NCBI RefSeq assembly: GCF_000715075.1
Contig: NC_134081.1
Span: forward strand, 67,753,153 to 67,817,152
Reading direction: 5' to 3'
DNA from: Nicotiana tabacum
Taxonomy: Eukaryota > Streptophyta > Magnoliopsida > Solanales > Solanaceae
DNA: 64,000 bases
How positions within the stretch are numbered: the first letter of the stretch is position 1; every line of letters starts with the position of its first letter. This document shows, piece after piece, positions 11,517 through 21,749 of the stretch. A model generated the notes under the pieces. It made no database searches. It had not been told where the DNA came from and saw nothing but the letters and a program-made list of their open reading frames with translations. The position numbers were made by a program, and so were the translations under genes.

Positions 11517-13307
11517 ATGGTTGAGGAAAATAGAATACTGAAACAACAAATGACTGAAATGTGTCAAGCATCGGCCAATGGTCAAGGACCACCCCTTTCT
11601 TATGTTTTCCCAAAATTCACACCCATCTCGACTACTACCACTCATGTCTCATTGTCTGATCGATCCTATCCATTTGGGTTCAGTCTTTATCCCAACTGTA
11701 CGACTACAACTGGAACTTCTGTTGCGCGCTCCCAAAGTGTGCCATTGACAACCAATCAGACAATCACTGTTGTTATGCCCGTTTTCACAATCCCACAGCC
11801 AACAGTGGTACAAAAGAAAAGTCATGAGTCACAATTTGCTACCCAGCAAGAATAATACCATTCTCCTGAATACCACTCGTACCTATTTGATCTTCCTTCA
11901 AAGATTGAGAAGCCTACCCGAAAGATGGCACAAGAAGAAATGACCCAAAGAGTGAAAAGCTTAGAACAAAAGTTGAAAAATATGTAAGGGTCGGCAGGTC
12001 AGAAGAGTATTGCCTTCAAGGATCTATGTATGTTCCCCTCTGTTCGTTTGCCACTTGGTTTCAAGACTCCCAAATTTGAAAAGTATGATGGACACGGAGA
12101 CCCCATAGCCCACCTGAAAAGGTATTGCAATCAACTAAGAGGTGTGGAGGGAAAAGAAGAACTAGTAATGGCTTATTTCGGGGAAAGCCTGACAGGGGTA
12201 GCCTCTGAATGGTTTATGGATCAAGAAACCTCTCACTGGCATGTCTGGGATGACATGGCCCAGGCCTTTGTCAAACAGTTCCAATACAACATCGATATCG
12301 CCCCAGACCGCAATTCCCTTTCAAACTTGAAGAATAAACCAACTGAAAGTTTCAGGGAATATGCCATTAAATGGAGAGAGCAAGCGGCTAGAGTTAAGCC
12401 ACCCATAGATGACCACAAGCTAATCACTGTCTTCCTTCAGGCTCAAGAGCCGTATTATTTTCAAAACATGATGTCTACAGTGGGCAAATCCTTCTCGGAA
12501 GCAATCAAAATTGGGGAAATGGTTGAGAATGGCCTTAAGACAGGCAAAATTATAAGTCAAGCAGTTCTCAAAGCTACAACTCAGGCTGTAAAGATTGAAT
12601 CTGATAATTTTAGTGACACGAATGAGAAGGATGAAGAAACCATGATGACAATAAGGTCGAGAAGAGGTCCTAGGACAACATCTCGAAGGTATGAGCAACC
12701 TCATCAGGTTTCCTATGATTCCCCTGAGCACTACTATCCACCTCAGAACCCACAATACTCTATTGCTCCATTTCAGTATGTTGTCCAACCACCAAGACAC
12801 CCCAGAAGGCGAGCACCAGCCCCGCAAAATCTCCACCAGCCTCCACAAAATTTTCAAGTGCCCTATAACCCACAACCGAGCCAGGGGTATAGAGGGGAAC
12901 AAAAGTTGAAAGATAATTTTACACCAATAGGAGAGTCCTACGCAAGTGTGTTTGAGAAATTAAAGCATTATGACATGATTGCACCTATTCCTCCAAATCA
13001 TGTGGACCCACGTGCAAGAAATTTTGACCCTTCTAAAAGGTGTGAATACCATTCCAATGCCCAGGGGCACAATGTTGAAAGTTGTCGGGATTTGAAAAGA
13101 GAAATAGAAAGGATGATCCAGGAAAAACTGATAGTGATCCAAGATAATGACACCGAGAATATCACGCAGAATCCTTTATATGCACATGATGATGCACACT
13201 TTGTGGGGATGATGTGTGGTGACATGGAGTATGAGAATCCTCTCGGGAACTTGCCGACTGAAATTGGAGAAGGCCATGGTGATTCTGATGAGCAAATTTG
13301 TGGCTAA
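11517..13307 (+). pseudogene. G2 gag polyprotein, with two in-frame stops
   Basis: Structural protein of a Tat-type element. One frame runs throughout. An N-terminal coiled-coil start (MVEENRILKQQMTEM) and proline/threonine-rich linker end at a TAA (11853). A second stop lies near 11986 after a helix (MTQRVKSLEQKLKNM). From 12030 there are 425 open residues. Residues 1-150 of that part hold the retrotransposon gag domain (LGFKTPKFEKYDGHGDPIAH, SLTGVASEWF, FREYAIKWREQAARVKPPI). A Pro/Gln-rich linker follows, then a zinc-knuckle-like CEYHSNAQGHNVESC. No pol follows the stop at 13307. If both stops are real the protein cannot be made in full; they could also be sequencing errors or read-through sites. 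Confidence 0.88.
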
Positions 13308-15683
13308 ATGTCAAGCTTAGCAATTGAAAAGTCATTCCCTCCTCACTAGGAAGGAATCTTGGTAGCTTGTTTTGATGTTTTTTCTATTATCTGGGTTATT
13401 CCAGGGTGTGATCCAGATTTTATTTGTTTTATTGAGTCAAACCCTTCTATCCCTCTATTTTGTTTGTGTGAGTCTTGTCTGTTCGTTTTGTTGCTATTTT
13501 CATTAGCCAGGTTATTTTAGGGTTGTAACTCGGATTTCAGTTTGTTTGTCTAATTGTCAAATCCTTCTATCCGTTATTCAATAAAATACAGTTTGTCCTT
13601 GTTTCATTCTATGCTTAGTTCTTTCGCCGCTAGTTCTAGTGACATGACATGCATGCGGAACTTTTGGCCAGATTTTAGAAAATTGATTTAATTTTGAATC
13701 GGATAACCGGAAAAAAAAAGATATTTTTTAGGATGAACAAAGAGTCGAAACACTTTGGAATTAAGCTCGAGTAAGTTTTACCTTCAAATCATTGTGAAGA
13801 TCGGGTTTGGGAAAGAATCAATTGAAGTTTGTTGGAAAGTTTGACATTAAGGGATGGAAAGTGTCTTTCGACTACGACAAACCAAGAAGACAAACATGGT
13901 TATCAATGTTGTGACCGCAACAGATAATATGTTTGGCGTTCTCGAGGTTGGGAGGCCCTTTTTGTGCTACCTATATACTTTATACCCTTTGTTACCCCTT
14001 TTGAGCCTGTGTTATTTTCTTCGACCACCCTCTTTTGGAATCAAGTTTAGAGTTGAAAGTCCAAAAAAAAAAAAAAAAGAAATGTAAAAAAAGTCCATGC
14101 CCAAAGAGTACAAACTAGGACAACTCTTAGAAAGTACAAGTAAAAAAAAAAGAAAAAGAAAAAAAAAACATTCGAAAGTCCATGCCCATCGAAAATAGAA
14201 GCTGGGGCAGTTTGTTTTGAAAAAAAAAGAGAAGAAAGAAGGGAAAAATGAGAAAAAAAGAAAGAAAAAGAAAAAGAAAGAAAAATGAAAAAAAATAGTT
14301 AGTTCAGAGGTTTGAACTATGTTAGACCTGATTCCTTTAAAAGGGATACGTAGGCAGCCTTACACGGTTCGGTCCAACCAAATAAGAATTCAAAAAAAAT
14401 CCAAAAATCCCCAATATCTGAAACTGGGGCAAAGATTTTATTTCACTTTTGAAAGAGTCGATTTCAAGAGTTGTAAAGTGTACAACCCATCATATTGAGT
14501 CTATTTTGAGCCTTCATGTCAACCTTCTTTCCAACCCTATCCAAAAACCTTCCAAATAAAGACCTTCCGATATGCCTTCAAGAATGCCAAGAAACGCATG
14601 CAAAGAGCAGCAATTATCACGCGATATAGAACACTGTCAAGTTGCTCACAAAAAAAAAACAAAAAAAATGGAAAGAAAAGAAAAGAAAAAGAAAATGAGA
14701 GAGTCTTACTAGTGAAAACCCTCACCGGCACTGTAAGGCGACAGTTAGAAGAGATAAATAAATGAGAGAGGCTTGTTGGTGAAAATCTCTCAGGGCACCA
14801 CTCGTCGATAGTGAGTCGTGAAGCTGATGCAAAGGATTGGCATGAACAAGCCCTACTTCAAAGTCATAAGAATGGTAAAAGGGAAGATTTGGTCATTTTG
14901 ATAGATCAGACCGTTAAGTCCAAAATGCATGTCATGATCATTAAGGTTAGTTACCGGGAAAAAAAAAAAACCTCTTCCTTCTGTCCTTCCGACAGGGGCA
15001 TTTCTTGTTAATATTGTTTCTTCGCATCATGATGTCCTTTGCTTTGAGTCAGTCCTTGTCAAAACAAGCAAGAAAATATTTCAAAATCTGCTACCAGGTT
15101 TTCAGTTGCAAAGTAAATTTGGCCAGCACACTCAGGTGTTACAGTCAACATGTCTTGGGGATTCATGCAAAGGCTCTCCCCAAAAGACTCTTTTCAGCCT
15201 ACTTGGCTAAAGCAAACAAAGATAACCTCAAGGTTAATCAGGGACTTTTGATTCTCTTTGACAAACAAATTGCTCAAAAAGCAAGAAGCCATTCAAGATA
15301 TCAGAAAAGGTCACTTAAGCAAAGATCTCCAGTTGGGATAAGGCTGATTGAGCCACAAATACAAATGGTACTGGGTGTGAAACGATCAGGATTGATGCAG
15401 AGCAAAAAGTCTCTTGAAACTGACTCAAGCTGATTGAGCGAAAGCCAAGCTGCCTAAGACTCAAGGCCACAAACCGACCACCACTTTTAAAACTGACAAA
15501 ATTTTCTTTGTTTGAAACAGGAACAAAGCAGTGCAAGGAAGTTGGTTCAAAAAGAAAAAAAAAAGAAAAAAAGAAGAAGAAAGAACAAAAAGAAGAAGAG
15601 AAGAGCCAACAAAGGGATGTTTCTCAAATCTTTGCCTTTATCTATCTTGCTAGTGTGCATATTTCCCCCTAAAATAGAAAACC
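13308..15683 (+). other. G2 non-coding region after gag
   Basis: Where an autonomous relative would carry pol, no protease, RT, RNase H or integrase motif is seen in any frame. An imperfect direct repeat (about 13378-13455 and 13492-13571, ending CCTTCTATCC) is followed by AATAAAATAC, a possible polyadenylation signal at about 13580. Then come A-rich purine tracts (14040-14300, 14650-14700, 15545-15605) and two GTGAAAA..CTC.C.GG.CAC modules (about 14705 and 14770). A 142-residue frame at 15005-15433 has no recognisable motif. Confidence 0.7.
14314..14376 (+). repeat. 65-bp dispersed module, copy 3
   Basis: GAACTATGTTAGACCTGATT, then GATACGTAGGCAGCC, then CGGTTCGGTCC. The last part resembles a tRNA B box. 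Confidence 0.75.
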
Positions 15684-16436
15684 TAGTCTGATGAAGTTTC
15701 TCCTAGGATAAACGTCTTAGTCTGATGAATCTTTCTCCTAAGATAATAAAAAAGAGACCTAGTCTGATGAGTTTTCTCCTAGGATCGAAATCTTAGTCTG
15801 ATGAATCTTTCTCCTAAGATAGAAAATCTTAGTCTGATGAATCTTTCTCCTAAGATAAAAAAAAAAAGAGACCTAGTCTGATGAATTTTATCCTAGGATC
15901 AAAATCTTAGTCTGATGAATCTTTCTCCTAAGATAGAAAACCTAGTCTGATGAAGTTTATCCTAGGATAAATGTCTTAGTCTGATGAATCTTTCTCCTAA
16001 GATAATAATAAAAAAGACCTAGTCTGATGAATTTTCTCCTAGGATCGAAATCTTAGTCTGATGAATCTTTTTCCTAAGATTGAAGACCTAGTCTGATGAA
16101 CTTTCTCCTAGGATCGAAAACTTAGTCTGATGAATCTTTCTCCTAAGATAACAGAAAGACCTAGTCTGATGAACTTTCTCCTAGGATCAAAGTCTTAGTC
16201 TGATGAATCATTCTCCTAAGATAGAAAACCTAGTCTGATGAATTTTTTCCTAGGATAAACGTCTTAGTCTGATGAATCTTTCTCCTAAGATAGAAAACCT
16301 AGTCTGATGAATCTTTCTCCTAGGATAGAAATCTTAGTCTCATGAATCTTTCTCCTAAGATACCAAAAAAAAAAGACCTAGTCTGATGAATTTTCTCCTA
16401 GGATCGAAATCTTAGTCTGATGAATCTTGTCTGAAA
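15684..16436 (+). repeat. G2 minisatellite 1: 20 complete hairpin units of two types, plus one truncated
   Basis: Unit length is 34-44 bp. Type A has CCTAG, then TCTGATGAA, then TTTCTC, then CTAGG. Type B has CTTAG, TCTGATGAATC, TTTCTC, CTAAG. Both types form a 5-bp stem; the second base pair is C-G in A and T-A in B. There are 10 A and 11 B units, mostly alternating, and the last B unit is truncated at 16436. Linkers after each unit vary in length through A-runs and are often GATAGAAAA or GATCGAAAT. Minisatellites in 3' regions of Tat elements are known. Confidence 0.93.
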
Positions 16437-16499
16437 AAAAAAAACAAAGGTCAATTTTTAGTTTTCTTAAGTTATCAATATTTAGTTTTCTTGAAATCA

Positions 16500-16660
16500 G
16501 GGGTCCCGCCTGGAGAATAGGGTCAGTTTTTAGTTTAGTCAAGCTTAGTTTATAGTTTTTCGCAAGCTCAATCTCAAATTTAGGAGACGCACTTCCTAGT
16601 TTGGGTTTTTCACATTTTTATTTCTTTAGGAGACGCACATCCTAGTCGAGTCTTTAATTT
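16500..16660. repeat. Short degenerate repeats between the two minisatellites
   Basis: Two copies of TAGGAGACGCAC.TCCTAGT (about 16580 and 16628) and one diverged relative of the next array (GGGTCCCGCCTGGAGAATAG at about 16501). They look like an earlier, decayed stage of array growth. Confidence 0.55.
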
Positions 16661-16790
16661 TACTCTCATCATTGCATCTTTTATCAATAGCATAGGTAAT
16701 TTATAGTTCTGCTAATAACTCACAAATCTTCCTAGTGTAAACTGGGGTAGAAAGGTTTTTTTTGTTTTGTCTATTTTTTTTGTAGTAGCA

Positions 16791-17290
16791 GGCGCCCACC
16801 TGGAGAACGAGGGAATTAATTTCAAGTTTTAACTCATCAGTCGCCCACCTGGAGAACGAGGGAATTAATTTCAGTTTTAAGTCAGCAGGCGCCCACCTGG
16901 AGAACGAGGGAATTTATTTCAAGTTTTAAGTTAGCATCAGGCGCCCACCTAGAGAACCCACCTGGAGAACGAGGGAATTCATTTCAAGTTTTAAGTTAGC
17001 ATCAGGCGCCCACCTGGAGAACGAGGGAATTCATTTCAAGTTTTAAGTTAGCAACAAGCGCCCACCTGGAAAACAAGGGAATCCATTTCAAGTTTCAAGT
17101 CAACATCAAGCGCCCACCTGGAGAATGAGGGAATTCATTTCTGTTTTAAGTCAGCACAGGCGCCCACCTGGAGAATGAAGGAATTTATTTCAAGTTTTTA
17201 AGTCAGCAGGTGCCCACCTGGAGAATGAAGTAATTTATTTCGAGTTTTAAGTCATCAGGCGCCCACCTGGAGAACGAGAGAAGTCATTTA
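16791..17290 (+). repeat. G2 minisatellite 2: about 10 units of 47-54 bp
   Basis: Unit: GGCGCCCACCTGGAGAACGA, then GGGAATTCATTTCAAGTTTT, then AAGT.AGCATCA. Units start near 16791, 16842, 16889, 16941, 17006, 17058, 17110, 17160, 17210 and 17259. One unit (about 16941-16970) has an internal partial duplication of CCACCT.GAGAAC. Most differences are single bases and short spacer changes. Confidence 0.92.
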
Positions 17291-17765
17291 AGAATTCAAT
17301 TCAAGTTAGAAGTAGCAGAAGCTCTCCTCAAGAATGCGAGTTGACAGTACGGGATGACCAAAGGAAGAAGTCTCAATCCAGAATTTAAAAAAAAAAAGAA
17401 AAAAAAAGAAGAAGAAGTGAATCCAAAATGCAGAAAAAGATGAAAAGATATGGGCTGCTCAAGATATGATTGAAGTCGCAAGCTTTGCATGTCCCATCTT
17501 GATCCGAAAAGCCGAAGAAGAATGAACTACCACCTGCAGCTAGCAAGCATCGAGGTTCAGATCAGAGTCTGCATGAAGAACCAGCCAAAACTCAAGATCA
17601 AGCTTCAAAAGACTCATAGATAGGAATCTTGTAACTCGTAGCTGATAGGCTTAGTTAGTCTTTTTCATTTTGACTTTGGTGTAATAAGGAGCTCAGCAAG
17701 CAGTAAACAGCAACAACAACAGTGAAATCACAGCTTCTCGGTAGTCCCAGCTACCTAAACTTCCA

Positions 17766-17832
17766 GAACTACACTGACCTGATTCCTTTATAGCCAAGGA
17801 TATGTAGGCAACCTCTGAAACACGGTTCGGTC
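17766..17832 (+). repeat. 65-bp dispersed module, copy 4
   Basis: GAACTACACTGACCTGATTC, then GATATGTAGGCAACC, then CGGTTCGGTCA. Lies shortly before the polypurine tract. Confidence 0.75.
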
Positions 17833-17928
17833 AAACATTTTCAAAATGCTTCCCATGGAGTGTCAAATGGGCAAAAATTGCTCATAATTGCTTACTTTAT
17901 CATTGCCCGAAAACTCTTCATGTTCTCG

Positions 17929-17946
17929 AGCAAAGAGGGGCAGCTA
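17929..17946 (+). other. G2 polypurine tract
   Basis: GAGCAAAGAGGGGCAGCTA ends directly at the second LTR. AAAGAGGGG is the likely plus-strand primer. Its presence shows the second LTR is in the correct 3' position. Confidence 0.7.
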
Positions 17947-20078
17947 TGAGCACCTAATTTTTGCCCTAATATAAAATTACTCCTAAAAAATCCAAAACAA
18001 TAGCTTTAAATTATTTTTCTATATTTTTTCTTAGTTTGCTTTGTACGTATTCATATTTGATGCATTTTTAAGTTGCATTTTAAATCCTAAAGAAAATACA
18101 AAAATATTTTTAATTTTCACATTTTTTAGATTTTAAATGCATAATCAATTGCATTTGTAAAACACTAAAATACCAAAAACAAATACATTAGTAACTCTAC
18201 ATGCATTTTTAGGCTAGTTAATTAATTAGGTCATTAGTCAATTAGTGAGTAAAATATATATAATAGTTTAGCCACACAAATTGGTTTAGTCAAGCCCATC
18301 CCTTTAGAAGCCTAATTTCCATGACCCACCTGGCCCAACCGGATCCCCCTTCTCTTTACAACACCCATTTTTCCAAACCCTAAAAAAAGGGAGGAGATCA
18401 GAGAAAGAGAATCGGTGCACTCCCCCTGACTTCAGTCCCATAGAAAAAACAGAGACCGGATCCCTCCCTCTTAGAAACCCTAGCTTCCCCTTTACACAAA
18501 AACCTCAGCCGCTGCCCCTCTCTTATTTTTCTCTCTATCACACAACCTCACTCTCGTTGAAGCCTCTAGTAACAAGTGGGAATTACAAAGTTTAGAGCTA
18601 AAATTCAAAAGTTACAAAGCTGATTTTCAGTTTCAAATCCTTTTCCTCTCTCACATTTTCTGGGGATTTCAGAGCTTGATGGAGCTGTAGAACTTGTTTC
18701 GAAGCTGAGAGTTCGATTTAAACTCAAATCATTGTTCGATTCCGCTGATTTTACTATTTCGGGAACTGCTGAGCTTCGGTCAAGTTTGCATCTGCCTTTA
18801 GTCTGTTTATTCAAGTTTTCTTTGTTCAACCAGGTATTTTGCCTACTTATTTTAAATTTATGAAATGAATGAAGTTTTCATGATGGTATGATTGTTGTAG
18901 CGAAGTTGAGTTGTGGTTTATGAGTTTCTCTGTTAATTGGTTTATAATGCTTTAAGATTTGAGATTCTGCTGGTCTTTCATAACCCCCATGAGCATTCAT
19001 GATTCACTATTCCCCGTTCGTGTAATTTATTTTAGATAAAAATGATCCAAATTTAGCTTGCCTGTGGTGATTTCTTTGTGTTTAAGTCAGCAGTGAAAAT
19101 TTAGTTGTTAGCTATGGTTAGGTCAACATGTACTTGATCTCATATATGTTAGCCATTAGAAGACTAGTATCTTCATTTTATTGCTTTATTATTGGAGATT
19201 GTAAGATTTTAGACTACTTATGAAGAAATGGATTTGTGGTTGCCTAGTACGGATTTCTTTAATTTGAAGGTGTTAAAGGCGTGGGGATTCTAGATCTAGA
19301 AACCATTTCATTTTTTTGGAATCTGTTTAAAAGAATTTCAGGTGAATTACTTGAATAATAACTTTTGAGATTTGGAATTGAAGAAATATTGTTACTTTTG
19401 CACAACCTTGATGTCAAAGCTAGAGTTGGTAAATGACCTCTACGAACCAAGCAGCTTGGGAAAATAATTCATAAATACCATAGTTTGCTTTAGGCTCGAT
19501 TAATAAATCATCGTGACCATGGGTACGGTTCCCGTGGCATGGTCACGATACGTAAATTCCAATTCGGGTGTGCATTTCATGTGACCTTACCATAACTTCA
19601 AACAATAATAAAATAAGCATGTCGTAACTCGCGTGTGCATTTCATGTGGCGCGGTTTGCAATGTGTACCAAAATGACAAGTGTACGACATCGTGACTTGT
19701 TTCAGAAATAATTCCATAAATAATTAAAAGTGGTTAAAAAGTAAAATGCACAATAGGTTTAAAACAGGTAATAAATCAGATAATTAAGCCAAGTATTAAT
19801 AGTTAAGCAACCGTGCTAAAATCACGGAACTCGGGAGTTCCTCACACCTTCTCCCGGGTTAACAGAATTCCTTACTCGGTCTTCTGTGTTCGCAGACCAT
19901 AAATAAGATTCAATTTCTTCGATTTGGGATTTAAAATAAACCGGTGACTTGGGACACCATAAATTATTCCAAGTGGCGACTCTGAAATAAATAAATAATC
20001 CCATTTCGATTAATGTCACTTTAATTGGAAAAACTCCCTTATTTCCCATATCCCCCTAGGAAAAAAGGAGGTGTGACA
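17947..20078 (+). repeat. G2 second LTR
   Basis: 2132 bp, collinear with 7744-9874. Includes the perfect stem-loop at 19510-19549 (ATCGTGACCATG / CATGGTCACGAT). Confidence 0.92.
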
Positions 20079-20145
20079 GCTCTGGCGACTCTGCTGGGGA
20101 TCGAACCCAGAATCTCTGGTTCAGGGTTCAGAATTCGAGCTTAGA
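20079..20145 (+). repeat. Second copy of the G2 primer site and leader start
   Basis: TGGCGACTCTGCTGGGGA (20083-20100), then AATCTCTGGTTCAGGGTTCA and GAATTCGAGCTTAGAT, matching 9879-9944. Sequence that belongs only after a 5' LTR here follows the 3'-side LTR. G1 RT resumes at TATAAGAATTTAAACAAGG. Confidence 0.85.
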
Positions 20146-20755
20146 TTATAAGAATTTAAACAAGGCGTACCCCAAAGATTCTTTTTCACTACCTAACATC
20201 GATCGCATGATCGATGCCACGACCGGCCATGAGATCCTTACTTTTTTCGATGCCTATTCCGGGTACAATCAAATCCAAATGAACCCGAAAGACCAAGAAA
20301 AGACTTCATTTATCACTAAGTATGGAACATATTGTTATAATGTAATGCCCTTCGGGCTAAAAAAATGTAGGAGCTACTTACCAACGCCTAGTAAATAAAA
20401 TATTCAAAAAAAAGAAGGTAAATCAATGGAAGTTTATATTGATGACATGCTAGTTAAGTCCCTGCGCGCAGAGGACCATTTGGCTCATTTGCAGGAAACG
20501 TTCGAGATTGTAAGGAAATACAACATGAAGCTCAACCCCGAGAAATGTGCTTTCGGGGTCGGTTCGGGCAAGTTCCTTGGCTTCATGGTATCGAATCGGG
20601 GGATTGAGATCAACCCCGATAAAATCAAGGCCATCGAAGACATCACCGTCGTGGACAGTGTATAAGTCATGCAGAAGCTAACTGGACGGATAGCTGCCTT
20701 AGGCCGATTCATTTCGAGGTCGTCGAATCGAAGCCACAGATTTTTCTCTCTACTC
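20146..20755 (+). pseudogene. G1 reverse transcriptase, main part
   Basis: Starts mid-domain with YKNLNKAYPKDSFSLPNIDR, continues through FDAYSGYNQIQMNPKDQEKT (carrying one catalytic Asp) and MPFGLKK, then the catalytic YIDD motif near 20438 and FLGFMVSNRGIEINPDKIKA. Two extra A's, in A-runs near 20362 and 20410, shift the frame and then restore it. A stop (TAA at about 20663) and further stops follow. Similarity continues into the RT connection (LTGRIAALGRFISRSSNRSH). Not functional. Confidence 0.9.
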
Positions 20756-21220
20756 AAAAAGAAGAACGTTTTCGCCTGGACCCCGGAATGCCAACAGGCA
20801 TTAGAGGAATTGAAGTGATACCTATCAAGCCCACCACTACTTCACACTCCAAAGGCAGATGAGAAACTTTACTTGTACTTGGCAGTATCGGAAATCGAGG
20901 TAAGTGGTGTTCTAGTCCGAGAAGAGAAAGGTACGTAATTTCCCATTTATTATATAAGTCGAACCTTAGGAGAAGCAGAAACTAGATATATACACTTGGA
21001 GAAATTGACACTTGCACTGATAAGCACCTCTAGAAAGTTAAGACCATACTTTCAATGTCACCCCATATGTGTATTAACCACTTACCCACTTCGTAATATT
21101 TTGCACAAACCCGAACTATCGGGCCGATTGGCCAAATGGATCGTCAAACCCAGTGGGTACGATATCGAATATCAACCGCGGACGACCATCAAGTCTCAAA
21201 TTTTAGCGGACTTCGTGGCC
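20756..21220 (+). pseudogene. G1 first RNase H domain, degenerate
   Basis: Continues from RT: KKNVFAWTPECQQALEELK, then LYLAVSEIEVSGVLVREEKG, then ISRTLGEAETRYIHLEKLTL and ILHKPELSGRLAKWIV. The catalytic Asp usual in gypsy RNase H (D-A-S motif) is replaced by LAVSE. Loss of first-domain catalytic residues fits Tat elements that have a second RNase H. Stops near 20817 and 20937 break the frame. Confidence 0.8.
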
Positions 21221-21722
21221 GATTTCACGCCAACCCTCGTACCTGAAGTTGAAAGGGAACTCTTGTTAAAATCAGGTACATCATCGAGGGTATGGACTCT
21301 CTTCACAGACGGTGCTTCAAATGCGAAGGGGTTTGGGCTAGGCATCGTTTTGAAGCTGCCCACGGGTAGCTCTATTAGGCAATATATCAAAATATCTAGG
21401 TTGACTTACAATGAGAAAAGAGTACGAGGCCCTGATTGCAGGTCTGGAGCTAGATAAAAGCTTGGGAGCAGAAGTCATTGAAGCCAAGTGTGACTCTTTA
21501 CTGGTGGTGAACCAAGTAAACAAAACCTTCGAAGTTCGAGAGGATAGAATGCAAAGGTATTTGGACAAACTGCAGGTAACTTTGCACTGTTTTAAGGAAT
21601 GGACTTTGCAGCATGTACCTCGAGAACAAAATAGTGAGGCCGATGCACTTGCAAATTTGGGGTCATCGGTCGGGAAGATGAGAGCAGCTCAGGAACTGTC
21701 GTCCAACTCTCGAGATTCGTGA
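21221..21722 (+). pseudogene. G1 second (archaeal-type) RNase H
   Basis: This domain removes the RNA strand of the hybrid in Tat elements. It has WTLFTDGASNAKGFGLGIV (first Asp), EYEALIAGLELDKSLGAEVI (Glu), EAKCDSLLVVNQVNKTFEVR (Asp), and HVPREQNSEADALANLGSS (last Asp). All four expected acidic residues can be read, but one extra base near 21415 shifts the frame between the first and second motif. The order RT, RNase H, second RNase H is the strongest reason to call G1 a Tat element. Confidence 0.85.
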
Positions 21723-21749
21723 TCGAGGAAGGTCATGCCGAGATAAACT

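Larger units (their letters stand above)
7744..20145 (+). mobile_element. G2: Tat-like gypsy element with gag only, plus a duplicated 5' end
   Basis: Two LTRs (7744-9874 and 17947-20078) start TGAGCACC and end GTGTGACA. A primer site of the tRNA-Arg type used by Ogre/Tat elements follows the first LTR. The 8-kb internal region holds one broken gag and no protease, RT or integrase. It ends in two large minisatellites and a polypurine tract. The second LTR is followed by its own primer site and about 45 bp of leader (to 20145) before G1 RT resumes. No target duplication is visible. G2 would need enzymes from a relative to move. Confidence 0.87.

Noticed and set aside
15684..16436. Possible CRISPR array
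   Set aside because: Units are contiguous, spacers are A-rich linkers of variable length rather than unique sequences, there is no cas gene, and the context is a plant retrotransposon.
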